Below are positions 36,280-44,237 of a stretch of DNA of 64,000 nt, one piece after another. The notes beneath the pieces are model-generated. The model worked only from the letters and a program-made list of their open reading frames with translations, did not search any database and had not been told where the DNA came from. This DNA is from Pseudomonas japonica. Its GTDB lineage: Bacteria > Pseudomonadota > Gammaproteobacteria > Pseudomonadales > Pseudomonadaceae. A program made the position numbers and the translations under genes. Numbering within the stretch: position 1 is the first letter of the stretch; the number at the start of each line of letters is the position of its first letter. The stretch lies in assembly GCF_013522925.1 (NCBI RefSeq), contig NZ_JAAMQU010000004.1:372001-436000 (forward strand), read 5' to 3'.

Positions 36280-36290
36280 ATCCCGCTACC

Positions 36291-38414
36291 TCAGCCGTTG
36301 GGCCCTACTGTCGCAACGATCGTAACTTGCTTGTTATCCGGTATTTCCTGGTACGCCAGCACGTGCAGGTTCGGCACCGCCAGGCGACCGAAACGCGAGA
36401 GCATCGTGCGTATCGGACCGGCCACCAGCAGAATCGCCGGTTGGCCCTGCATTTCCTGACGCTGAGCCGCTTCGATCAAGGACCGCTGCAGCCGCTCCGC
36501 CATGCTCGGTTCCAGCAAAACGCCTTCTTCCTGACCCTGGCCAGCCTTGTGAATACTATTGAGCAATATCTGTTCCAACTTTGGTTCCAGAGTGATCACA
36601 GGCAGCTGAGACTCAGTCCCCACAATGCTTTGCACGATTGCACGCGACAGACCGGCCCGCACAGCGGCCACAAGCGCGGCGGTATCTTGACTCCGCACAC
36701 CGCTGTTGGCGATGGCTTCGGCGATGCTTCGAATGTCCCGCACGGGCACCTGTTCGGCGAGCAGCGCCTGCAACACTTTCAGTAAAGCAGACAAGCTGAT
36801 AAGCCCTGGGACCAATTCCTCGGCCAGTTTCGGCGAGCCCTTGGCCAGTACTTGCAGCAGCTGCTGGACTTCTTCATGGCCGATCAGCTCATGGGCATGC
36901 TTCTGGAGGATCTGGTTAAGGTGGGTGGCGACCACCGTACTGGCGTCCACCACGGTGTAGCCAAGGGACTGCGCCTGGCTGCGCGCGCTGATCTCGATCC
37001 ACACGGCTTCGAGGCCAAACGCCGGATCCCGCGCCTGAATCCCGTTGAGCGAGCCAAATACTTGACCAGGGTTGATGGCCAGCTCGCGGTCCGGATAGAT
37101 CTCTGCCTCGGCGAGGATCACCCCCATCAACGTCAAACGATAGGCACTGGGCGCCAGGTCAAGGTTGTCGCGGATGTGCACGGTGGGCATCAGAAAGCCC
37201 AGGTCCTGGGACAGCTTTTTGCGTACCCCCTTGATCCGCGCCAGCAATTGCCCGCCCTGGTTGCGGTCCACCAGCGGAATCAATCGGTAGCCCACTTCCA
37301 GGCCGATCATATCGATGGGGGTAACGTCATCCCAACCCAGTTCCTTGGTTTCTTGCGACCGCTGTGGCGACGGCAGCAGTTCCTGCTGGCGTTGCACTTC
37401 GGCGGCAGCTTCGATCTTCACCTGGTTCTTTTTCTTCCACAGCAGGTAAGCACCGCCACCCGCGGCGCCGGCCAGCGACAGAAACGCAATGTGTGGCATG
37501 CCGGGGATAAGCCCCATCACCGCCATCAAGCCCGCGGACACGCCCAGCGCCTTGGGCGAATCGAACATCTGGCGGCTGATCTGCTTACCCATCTCTTCGG
37601 AGCCTGAGGCTCGAGTCACCATGATCGCGGCGGCGGTGGACAGCAGCAACGAGGGCAACTGCGCTACGAGGCCGTCACCGATCGTGAGCAAGGCGTAGGT
37701 AGTGCCCGCATCGGCGAACGTCAGCCCGTGCTGCAGGATACCAACCGCCATGCCCCCGATAAGGTTGATGAACAGAATCAACAGGCCAGCAATGGCGTCA
37801 CCGCGCACGAACTTGCTGGCACCGTCCATCGAACCGTAGAACTCTGCTTCCTGGGCAACCTCGGTGCGGCGATGCTTCGCGGCTGCCTGGTCGATCAGGC
37901 CAGCGTTGAGGTCGGCGTCGATGGCCATTTGTTTGCCGGGCATTGCGTCCAGGGTAAACCGTGCGCTCACTTCGGAGATCCGCCCGGCACCCTTGGTGAC
38001 CACCACGAAGTTGATGATCATCAAGATGGCGAACACCACGCCGCCGACTACGTAGTTACCGCCGATCACGACTTCACCGAACGCCTGGATCACCTTACCC
38101 GCCGCCTGGTGCCCCTCGTGGCCGTGGAGCATTACCACCCGAGTGGAGGCTACGTTCAATGCCAGCCGCAACAAAGTGGCGACCAGGAGAATGGTCGGGA
38201 ACACGGCAAAGTCCAGCGGCCGCAGCGCGTACACACTGACCAGCAGCACCACGATAGACAGCGCGATGTTGAACGTGAAAAACACGTCGAGCAGGAACGG
38301 CGGCACCGGCAACATCATCATTGCCAGCATCACAAGCAGAAGCAACGGCACACCCAGGTTGCCCTGGGTCAAGCTTCGTGCGTTGCTGAGTAACTGAGTC
38401 CGATCCACCGCCAT
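36291..38414 (-). CDS. flhA: Flagellar export gate protein FlhA
   Basis: This is a 707-residue core component of the flagellar type III export gate. Eight membrane segments occupy about 1-340. The FHIPEP-family signature is carried in the cytoplasmic loop, with VTKGAGRISEVSARFTLDAMPGKQMAIDADL. The C-terminal cytoplasmic domain (about 365-707) forms the nonameric ring that docks chaperone-substrate complexes. A sigma-54 promoter and FleQ-like element precede it, so it heads the flhA-flhF-fleN-fliA operon. Confidence 0.97.
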   Translation of the reverse strand: MAVDRTQLLSNARSLTQGNLGVPLLLLVMLAMMMLPVPPFLLDVFFTFNIALSIVVLLVSVYALRPLDFAVFPTILLVATLLRLALNVASTRVVMLHGHEGHQAAGKVIQAFGEVVIGGNYVVGGVVFAILMIINFVVVTKGAGRISEVSARFTLDAMPGKQMAIDADLNAGLIDQAAAKHRRTEVAQEAEFYGSMDGASKFVRGDAIAGLLILFINLIGGMAVGILQHGLTFADAGTTYALLTIGDGLVAQLPSLLLSTAAAIMVTRASGSEEMGKQISRQMFDSPKALGVSAGLMAVMGLIPGMPHIAFLSLAGAAGGGAYLLWKKKNQVKIEAAAEVQRQQELLPSPQRSQETKELGWDDVTPIDMIGLEVGYRLIPLVDRNQGGQLLARIKGVRKKLSQDLGFLMPTVHIRDNLDLAPSAYRLTLMGVILAEAEIYPDRELAINPGQVFGSLNGIQARDPAFGLEAVWIEISARSQAQSLGYTVVDASTVVATHLNQILQKHAHELIGHEEVQQLLQVLAKGSPKLAEELVPGLISLSALLKVLQALLAEQVPVRDIRSIAEAIANSGVRSQDTAALVAAVRAGLSRAIVQSIVGTESQLPVITLEPKLEQILLNSIHKAGQGQEEGVLLEPSMAERLQRSLIEAAQRQEMQGQPAILLVAGPIRTMLSRFGRLAVPNLHVLAYQEIPDNKQVTIVATVGPNG

Positions 38415-38427
38415 CTATGATTCCCCA

Positions 38428-38442
38428 CAAACTTTTGACGCT
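38428..38442 (-). promoter_or_regulatory. FleQ-like leader element of flhA
   Basis: On the minus strand, AGCGTCAAAAGTTTG lies about 13-27 bases downstream of the expected transcription start. The same element, AGCGTCAAAAATTTG, occupies nearly the same place in the fliE leader. It resembles the FleQ box GTCAATAAATTGAC, and FleQ binding in the leaders of these promoters is established in P. aeruginosa. Confidence 0.5.
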
Positions 38443-38464
38443 CATGCGTTCTAAATCGGGGTAG

Positions 38465-38480
38465 TGCAAGAAGCTCTCCA
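38465..38480 (-). promoter_or_regulatory. sigma-54 promoter of flhA
   Basis: TGGAGAGCTTCTTGCA on the minus strand has GG and GC separated by ten bases, with a good TTGCA -12 box and a weaker -24 box. It lies 51-66 bases upstream of the flhA ATG. FleQ/RpoN control of flhA is known in Pseudomonas. Confidence 0.65.
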
Positions 38481-38522
38481 GTTTTGGCACTTCCTGCCGA
38501 GGAGCGTTCAATGGCTGCAGAT

Positions 38523-38636
38523 GTGGGAGACGGGCGGAGCCGCAAGGCGCAGCTCGCGAACCGGGCACCGCAGAAGTTCAAGAGTGCTCCTGTTCGCGAG
38601 CTTCCGCCGGATGGCCGGCCCCGCCGCTTCCTACAG
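38523..38636. repeat. Inverted pair of REP-like elements between flhB and flhA
   Basis: The 38523-38560 copy reads on the minus strand TTCGCGAGCTGCGCCTTGCG with a CTCCCACA end. The 38592-38636 copy reads on the plus strand GTTCGCGAGCTTCCGCCGGA with a TTCCTACAGG end. They point in opposite directions and are separated by about 31 bases, the arrangement of a REP doublet. They fill most of the 231-base gap between the flhB stop and the flhA promoter, and could terminate or insulate the fliL-flhB transcript. Confidence 0.55.
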
Positions 38637-38645
38637 GTAGAGCGC

Positions 38646-39818
38646 TTACGGGCTCTTGGGTGGCGCTGGCGGTGGCTCGCCGCTTTCGTCGCGCCGCAAA
38701 TCTTCGGGGATGGGCATGTCCTTGGGCGGCTGGGGACGCTGGCCGGAACCAGGGCGGTATTGGCGCAGCTGGTACACGTATGCCAGCACCTGGGCCACAG
38801 CCAGATAAAGGCCCGCCGGGATTTGCTGGTCCAGCTCGGTGGAATAGTAGATAGACCGCGCAAGGGCTGGCGATTCCATGATCTGCACCTCGTGGGCCAC
38901 ACCAATCTCCCGAATTTTCAACGCCAGCATGTCTACGCCCTTGGCCAGCAGCAAGGGCGCGCCCCCGCTATCGGCGTCGTACTTGAGCGCGACGGCAAAG
39001 TGCGTAGGGTTGGTGATGATCACGTCGGCCTGAGGAATGTTGGTCATCATCCGGCGCTGTGACATCTCGCGCTGCATCTGCCGGATACGCCCTTTCACTT
39101 CCGGTCGCCCTTCGGCGTCCTTGTACTCGTCCTTGACCTCCTGCTTGGTCATCTTGAGCTTTTCCTTGCCCTGATACAGCTGCAGGGGTACATCGATGCC
39201 CGCAATGATCATCAGCCCCAGAGCCATGTACAACGCGCTCCAGCCCACCACTTGAATGGAGTGGGTGATGGCTTGTTCGAGCGGCTCATGGGCGATCGCC
39301 AGCAGTTCGGGCGTGTCGCGCTTGAGTACCCACACGGCCACCGCCATGGTGATGGCGAACTTGCCAAGCGCTTTGAGCAACTCGCTCAAGGCATGTTTGG
39401 AGAACATGCGCTTGAGCCCGCTGGCGGGGTTCATGCGGCTGAACTTGGGCGCCATGGAGCCGGCCGCGAACAACCAGCCGCCCAGGCAGATGGGGCCAAT
39501 GATGGCGGCCAGCACCAGGATGATCAGGATCGGCTGCACACCCTGAAGCGCCATCTTGCCGGAGCTGAACAGAAACAGCGCCATCTGGTTGGTGTCGGTG
39601 AGTACCTCGCGGCGGAGGGTAAAGTTGTACTTCATGATGGCCATGAGCGCCTCGGCCAGCGCGCCGCCGAAGGCGAGCACGGCGCCGGTGCCGGCCAGCA
39701 TCACGACAAAGGTGTTGAGCTCCTTGGAACGGGTAATCTCACCCTTTTCCCTGGAGTCCTTCTTTCGCTTCTCTGTGGGGTCTTCTGTCTTGTCGGCGCC
39801 GCTTTCGCTCTCTGCCAC
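38646..39818 (-). CDS. flhB: Flagellar export switch protein FlhB
   Basis: This is a 390-residue membrane protein of the export gate that switches substrate class after hook completion. The N terminus MAESESGADKTEDPTEKRKKDS is typical. Four membrane segments follow. The autocleavage motif is N270-P271-T272-H273 in VIITNPTHFAVALKYD. The C-terminal tail is proline-rich (PGSGQRPQPPKDMPIPEDL) and ends in PPKSP. It works with FliK (47249-48676), and possibly with the FlhB-C-like protein at 22439. Confidence 0.96.
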   Translation of the reverse strand: MAESESGADKTEDPTEKRKKDSREKGEITRSKELNTFVVMLAGTGAVLAFGGALAEALMAIMKYNFTLRREVLTDTNQMALFLFSSGKMALQGVQPILIILVLAAIIGPICLGGWLFAAGSMAPKFSRMNPASGLKRMFSKHALSELLKALGKFAITMAVAVWVLKRDTPELLAIAHEPLEQAITHSIQVVGWSALYMALGLMIIAGIDVPLQLYQGKEKLKMTKQEVKDEYKDAEGRPEVKGRIRQMQREMSQRRMMTNIPQADVIITNPTHFAVALKYDADSGGAPLLLAKGVDMLALKIREIGVAHEVQIMESPALARSIYYSTELDQQIPAGLYLAVAQVLAYVYQLRQYRPGSGQRPQPPKDMPIPEDLRRDESGEPPPAPPKSP

Positions 39819-39822
39819 GGGC

Positions 39823-40599
39823 TCACCTCGCCTCGGTCAGTGCACGCAGCCAGCGCAAGGCTTCCATCGCCAGCGGCTGGTACTGGTTAAGTATGTCGGC
39901 CATGTTGATCCAGAGAATAACCATCCCCAGCACCAGCGTCATGGGCATGCCGACGGAGAAGATGTTCAGCTGTGGCGCCGCGCGGGTCATGATGCCCAGG
40001 GCGATGTTCACCACCAGCAAGGCAGTAACGGCCGGTAGCACCAGCAGCAGCGAGGCGCCCAGCACCCAGCCGACGCGGGTAACCAGGTCCCAGAACTGCG
40101 CGGTAACCAATGCATTGCCTACCGGCAAGGTGGTGAAGCTGTCGGTCAACACCTCGAACACCACCAGGTGGCCGTTCATGGTGAGGAACAGCAATGTCAC
40201 CAACATGTTGAAGAACTGGCTTACCACGGCCACGTTCACGCCGTTGGTGGGGTCTACCATGGACGCGAACGCCATGCCCATCTGGATAGCGACGATTTGC
40301 CCGGCGATCACGAAGGCCTGAAACAGCATGTGAATAGACAGGCCCATCAGCGCCCCCACGATGATCTGCTCGGCCACCAGCAGCAGGCCGCTCAGGTCGA
40401 GTGCATGCACTTCTGGCATGGCCGGCAGGCCGGGTACGATCACCACGGTGATTGCCACCGAGAAATACAGCCGGATCCGGGTAGACACCATGTTGCCGCC
40501 GAACAGCGGCATGGTCATCAACAGCCCCGCCACACGGAACAATGGAATGATGAAGCTGGCGACCCAGGTGCCGATCTGAGTATCAGTGAGCTGCAGCAT
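39823..40599 (-). CDS. fliR: Flagellar export protein FliR
   Basis: This is a 258-residue export-gate membrane protein beginning MLQLTDTQIGTWVASFIIPLFR. About six hydrophobic segments occur, including GLLMTMPLFGGNMVSTRIRLY and MGLSIHMLFQAFVIAGQIVAIQMGMAF. It forms the FliPQR export pore. It is four bases upstream of flhB and one base downstream of the fliQ stop. Confidence 0.95.
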   Translation of the reverse strand: MLQLTDTQIGTWVASFIIPLFRVAGLLMTMPLFGGNMVSTRIRLYFSVAITVVIVPGLPAMPEVHALDLSGLLLVAEQIIVGALMGLSIHMLFQAFVIAGQIVAIQMGMAFASMVDPTNGVNVAVVSQFFNMLVTLLFLTMNGHLVVFEVLTDSFTTLPVGNALVTAQFWDLVTRVGWVLGASLLLVLPAVTALLVVNIALGIMTRAAPQLNIFSVGMPMTLVLGMVILWINMADILNQYQPLAMEALRWLRALTEAR

Positions 40600-40600
40600 G

Positions 40601-40870
40601 CTAGCCGATCAGCCCGGGAATGCTGCTGTACAGGGTGGTGATGTAGTCCATGAACTCACGGACGATCCACGGCCCCAGCACGATCAGCGTGACCAGCATC
40701 ATCAGCATGCGCGGCAGGAAGCTCAGGGTTTGTTCGTTGATCTGCGTGGCGGCCTGAAACATGGCGATCACCAAGCCTATCAACAGGCTGGGCAATACCA
40801 GGATCGCCACCATCAGAGTGGTCAACCAAAGGGCTTCACGGAACAGGTCTGTGGCGATTTCCGGGGTCAT
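40601..40870 (-). CDS. fliQ: Flagellar export protein FliQ
   Basis: This is an 89-residue two-helix membrane protein: ATDLFREALWLTTLMVAILVLPSLLIGLVIAMFQAATQINEQTLSF, then LPRMLMMLVTLIVLGPWIVREFMDY. The length and INEQTLSF loop are diagnostic of FliQ. Four copies assemble with FliP and FliR into the export pore. Confidence 0.96.
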   Translation of the reverse strand: MTPEIATDLFREALWLTTLMVAILVLPSLLIGLVIAMFQAATQINEQTLSFLPRMLMMLVTLIVLGPWIVREFMDYITTLYSSIPGLIG

Positions 40871-40886
40871 GGCGCCCTCCTCTGAG

Positions 40887-41642
40887 TCAAACGCCGCCGA
40901 AGCTGCCGGCGAGTGTACCGATGATCAACGCCCAGCCATCCACCAGCACGAACAGCATGATCTTGAACGGCAGGGAGATGATCAGGGGCGACAACATCAT
41001 CATCCCCATGGCCATCAGTACGCTGGCTACCACCAGGTCGATGATCAGGAACGGGATGAAAATCATGAAGCCGATCTGGAAAGCGGTCTTGAGTTCGGAA
41101 CACACGAACGCAGGCACGAGGATCGTAATGGGCGCCTGATCGGCGCTGGGTATATCGGTGCGCCGGGACAAGCGCATGAACAGGTCCAGGTCGCTCTGCC
41201 GGGTTTGCGCCAGCATAAAGTCCTTCACCGGCACTTCAGCCCTGGCCAGGGCATCCTGAGCGCTCATCTGCTCCGCCAGGTACGGTTGCAAAGCGTCGTT
41301 GTTCACCCGATCGAACACCGGGGCCATGATGAACATAGTGAGGAACAGCGCCATGCCGGTCAGCAACTGGTTGGACGGCGTTTGCTGCAGCCCCAGTGCC
41401 TGACGCAGGATCGAGAACACGATGATGATCCGCGTGAAGCTGGTCATCAGCATCACGAATGCCGGAATGAAACTCAGCGCCGTCATGATCGCGAGGATCT
41501 GCAGGCTCACCGAGTATTCCTGTTGCCCGTTGGCGCCAGTCGTCATGGTAATTGCCGGCAATGACAGCGGGTCCGCCGCCAGCACCGATGGGGCGAAGAG
41601 CACCCCGCAAAGCGGAATCAGCCAGCGCAGGGTGCGCATCAC
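40887..41642 (-). CDS. fliP: Flagellar export protein FliP
   Basis: This is a 251-residue membrane protein with a cleavable signal ([22 protein letters not shown]), the periplasmic stretch [14 protein letters not shown], and FliP signatures [37 protein letters not shown] and [24 protein letters not shown]. Five or six copies form the core of the export pore. It overlaps fliO by four bases. Confidence 0.96.
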   Translation of the reverse strand: MMRTLRWLIPLCGVLFAPSVLAADPLSLPAITMTTGANGQQEYSVSLQILAIMTALSFIPAFVMLMTSFTRIIIVFSILRQALGLQQTPSNQLLTGMALFLTMFIMAPVFDRVNNDALQPYLAEQMSAQDALARAEVPVKDFMLAQTRQSDLDLFMRLSRRTDIPSADQAPITILVPAFVCSELKTAFQIGFMIFIPFLIIDLVVASVLMAMGMMMLSPLIISLPFKIMLFVLVDGWALIIGTLAGSFGGV

Positions 41643-42088
41643 TTCCTATCCTTATGGTCCTTGCCAAGCAGTTCCATGAGCCGCTGGGCGAATTCAGGCG
41701 TCGTGGCCTCACTGGGTTGTGGGGTTTCGACTGGATGTTGCAGCACGTGCAGCGGCGTGATGCGGCCCGGGGAAAGCCCCAGCAGGATCTGTTCCCGGCC
41801 CACTTGCACCAGCACCAGCCGGTCGCGCGGGCCAAGGGCGCGGGCCCCGAGCAGTTCGATTACCTGGCCATTGCGCGGGCCCATGGGTTGCAGCCTGCGC
41901 AATAGCCAAGCCAGCCCCAGGATCACCGCCACTACGGCCAACAGGCCCAAGGCGGTTTGCCCGAGCTGGGCGGCCATTCCGGAACTGGCGCCCACCGCCG
42001 TGGTTGATGCCGACGCCGCCGGTGCGGCAGGCTCCGTGGCAAAAGCCACCAACGGCAGGCTGAGCAGCCCGGCCAGCAGGGCCCTCAT
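41639..42088 (-). CDS. fliO: Flagellar assembly protein FliO
   Basis: This is a 149-residue protein with a signal-like start [23 protein letters not shown], a membrane helix ([25 protein letters not shown]) and a small cytoplasmic beta domain with [36 protein letters not shown]. It assists FliP assembly. It begins on the last base of the fliN stop (TGATG), so it is translationally coupled. Confidence 0.92.
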   Translation of the reverse strand: MRALLAGLLSLPLVAFATEPAAPAASASTTAVGASSGMAAQLGQTALGLLAVVAVILGLAWLLRRLQPMGPRNGQVIELLGARALGPRDRLVLVQVGREQILLGLSPGRITPLHVLQHPVETPQPSEATTPEFAQRLMELLGKDHKDRK

Positions 42089-42552
42089 CAGCGAAGCTTC
42101 TTGATACGTTCGGCAGGGCTAATCACGTCGGTGAGGCGGATGCCGAACTTCTCGTTCACTACCACCACTTCACCGTGGGCGATCAGGGTGCCGTTGACCA
42201 GCACGTCCAGCGGCTCGCCGGCAAGACGATCCAGCTCGATCACCGACCCCTGGTTGAGCTGCAGCAGGTTGCGGATGTTGATTTCAGTGCTGCCCACTTC
42301 CATGGAGATGGTCACCGGGATGTCCAGGATCACATCCAGGTTAGGGCCTTCCATGCCGTGCGTCTCGGAAGGCTTGGGCGAAGAACCGAACTCTTCCATC
42401 GGCAGCCGGGTGCCCGCCGGGTGCGCTGCGGTATCAGCCTGCAACAAGGCATCGATGTCGCTTTGCCCGCCGTCGCCCGATTCGTTCAGTGCCGCGGCCC
42501 ACTCATCGGCCAGCGCCTGGTCATCGACGGAAGTATCTTTGTCATCAGCCAT
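42088..42552 (-). CDS. fliN: Flagellar motor switch protein FliN
   Basis: This is a 154-residue C-ring component. A variable acidic N terminus (MADDKDTSVDDQALADEWAA) precedes the SpoA/SURF domain (about 75-150): LDVILDIPVTISMEVGSTEINIRNLLQLNQGSVIELDRLAGEPLDVLVNGTLIAHGEVVVVNEKFGIRLTDVIS compressed into the usual length. It forms the lower C-ring with FliM and receives export substrates. Confidence 0.96.
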   Translation of the reverse strand: MADDKDTSVDDQALADEWAAALNESGDGGQSDIDALLQADTAAHPAGTRLPMEEFGSSPKPSETHGMEGPNLDVILDIPVTISMEVGSTEINIRNLLQLNQGSVIELDRLAGEPLDVLVNGTLIAHGEVVVVNEKFGIRLTDVISPAERIKKLR

Positions 42553-42590
42553 TGTAAGTCCTCAATCTGTTCAGGATCGGCGCGCGCGAA

Positions 42591-43559
42591 TCAGCGGCGC
42601 TCGATCGGTGTAGTGATCTGCAACGAGAGCGTGCCTTTGTGCGAGCCCAGGCGGGCCTTGAACGACGGCACCCCGTTGGCACGCATCACGAGCTCCTCTG
42701 GCAACTCCACGGGGATCACATCCCCTGGCTGCATATGGAGAATGTCTCGCAGCTTGAGCTGTCGGCGGGCGACGGTCGCCGACAACGGCACCGACACGTC
42801 GAGCACGTCTTCGCGCAGGGCCTTGATCCAGCGCTCGTCCTGATCGTCCAGGTCGGACTGGAAGCCGGCGTCGAGCATCTCGCGCACGGGCTCGACCATC
42901 GAATACGGCATGGCCACGTGAAGGTCGCCGCCGCCGCCATCCATTTCCACATGGAATGTGGAAACCACTACGGCTTCGCTGGGGCCCACGATGTTGGCCA
43001 TGGCCGGGTTGACTTCCGACTGGATGAACTCGAAGTTCACATCCATCACCGCGTGCCAGGCTTCCTTGAGGTCCACGAAGGCCTGGTCCAGCACCATGCG
43101 CACCACGCGCAACTCCGTAGGCGTGAACTCCCGGCCCTCGATCTTGGCATGGCGGCCATCGCCGCCGAAGAAGTTATCCACCAGCTTGAACACCAGGCGG
43201 GCGTCCAGGATGAACAACGCGGTGCCACGCAACGGCTTGACCTTCACCAGGTTCAGGCTGGTCGGCACATAGAGCGAGTGAATGTACTCGCCGAATTTCA
43301 TTACCTGCACACCGCCTACCGCGACGTCGGCGGAGCGGCGCAGCAGGTTGAACATGCTCACGCGGGTATAACGGGCGAAACGCTCGTTGATCATTTCAAG
43401 GGTGGGCATGCGCCCGCGCACGATCCGGTCCTGGGTGGTCAGGTCGTAGCTTTTGACGCTACCGGGCTCGACCATGGTTTCGGTCTGCACCAGCCCATCG
43501 TCCACGCCGTGCAGCAGCGCGTCGATCTCGTCCTGTGACAACAGGTCCTGCATGGCCAT
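42591..43559 (-). CDS. fliM: Flagellar motor switch protein FliM
   Basis: This is a 322-residue C-ring protein. The N-terminal CheY-P-binding peptide is MAMQDLLSQDEIDALLHG. The middle CheC-like domain contains LLRRSADVAVGGVQVMKFGEY and FFGGDGRHAKIEGREFTPTE. The C-terminal SpoA domain ends in GVPSFKARLGSHKGTLSLQI. It transmits the chemotaxis signal from CheY to motor rotation. Confidence 0.96.
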   Translation of the reverse strand: MAMQDLLSQDEIDALLHGVDDGLVQTETMVEPGSVKSYDLTTQDRIVRGRMPTLEMINERFARYTRVSMFNLLRRSADVAVGGVQVMKFGEYIHSLYVPTSLNLVKVKPLRGTALFILDARLVFKLVDNFFGGDGRHAKIEGREFTPTELRVVRMVLDQAFVDLKEAWHAVMDVNFEFIQSEVNPAMANIVGPSEAVVVSTFHVEMDGGGGDLHVAMPYSMVEPVREMLDAGFQSDLDDQDERWIKALREDVLDVSVPLSATVARRQLKLRDILHMQPGDVIPVELPEELVMRANGVPSFKARLGSHKGTLSLQITTPIERR

Positions 43560-43568
43560 GAGGGTTTC

Positions 43569-44081
43569 CTATTGCAATACGAAATTGGTGAACAACAGTT
43601 GATCCACAACCAGCTTGCCAACCTCTTTCTGGGCCACTTCCTGAACGCTGGCAGTGGCTTTCTGGCGGAGCATTTCTATCCCCACCGGGCTTGCCAGCGT
43701 GGAGAAATCCTGGCCGGAGAGCAACATCACCAGGTTATTGCGGATGACCGGCAAATGCACCTTGAGCGCGTCCAGCGCGGCCTGATCGTGGGTCAGCAGG
43801 GTGATACTCACCTGCAGGTACCGCTGTCTGCCGTTCTGATTGAGGTTGACCACGAACGCGGGCGAGAGGGGTTCGTAGATCGCCACAGGTTTGACGGCCT
43901 CGGCAGTAGCCTCGGGTGTTTTCTCATCCTTGTTGTTCTGGGACTTGTGCATGAAGTACCAGGTTCCGCCCACCGACGCTCCGATCGCAAGCAGCAGCGC
44001 TATCACGATGATCAGTATGAACTTGAGCTTGCCCTTTTTCTTCTCGGGGGCCGCGCCTGCGTCTTCGTCTTTCTTAGCCAT
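43569..44081 (-). CDS. fliL: Flagellar basal-body-associated protein FliL
   Basis: This is a 170-residue single-span inner-membrane protein that surrounds and supports stators. It has a charged N terminus (MAKKDEDAGAAPEKKKGK), a membrane helix (FILIIVIALLLAIGASVGGTWYF) and the periplasmic FliL domain with YEPLSPAFVVNLNQNGRQRYLQV and ending LLFTNFVLQ. It heads the fliLMNOPQR-flhB operon and is preceded by a sigma-54 promoter at 44132-44148. Confidence 0.95.
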   Translation of the reverse strand: MAKKDEDAGAAPEKKKGKLKFILIIVIALLLAIGASVGGTWYFMHKSQNNKDEKTPEATAEAVKPVAIYEPLSPAFVVNLNQNGRQRYLQVSITLLTHDQAALDALKVHLPVIRNNLVMLLSGQDFSTLASPVGIEMLRQKATASVQEVAQKEVGKLVVDQLLFTNFVLQ

Positions 44082-44131
44082 GCCAATAATCCGTCGCGAT
44101 AAGGGGTTACACCAGCTATCCAGTGGGCTTC

Positions 44132-44148
44132 AGCAAGTGTTATGCCAT
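44132..44148 (-). promoter_or_regulatory. sigma-54 promoter of fliL
   Basis: TGGCATAACACTTGCT on the minus strand has exact GG-N10-GC spacing, a consensus -24 TGGCA and -12 TTGCT. It lies 51-67 bases upstream of the fliL ATG, within the divergent gap shared with the toxin-like gene that starts at 44238. Confidence 0.8.
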
Positions 44149-44237
44149 GTTGCGCCTCGGCCCGATTGCGTTATTCACCACCAGCGCCTGGAGGGCTGGC
44201 TTCAAAGTCGCGCGCTTTGTGCCAACAGAGGCTGACC

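Noticed and set aside
34981..36459. 492-codon plus-strand frame over flhF
   Set aside because: It is the antisense shadow of flhF, with no family match.
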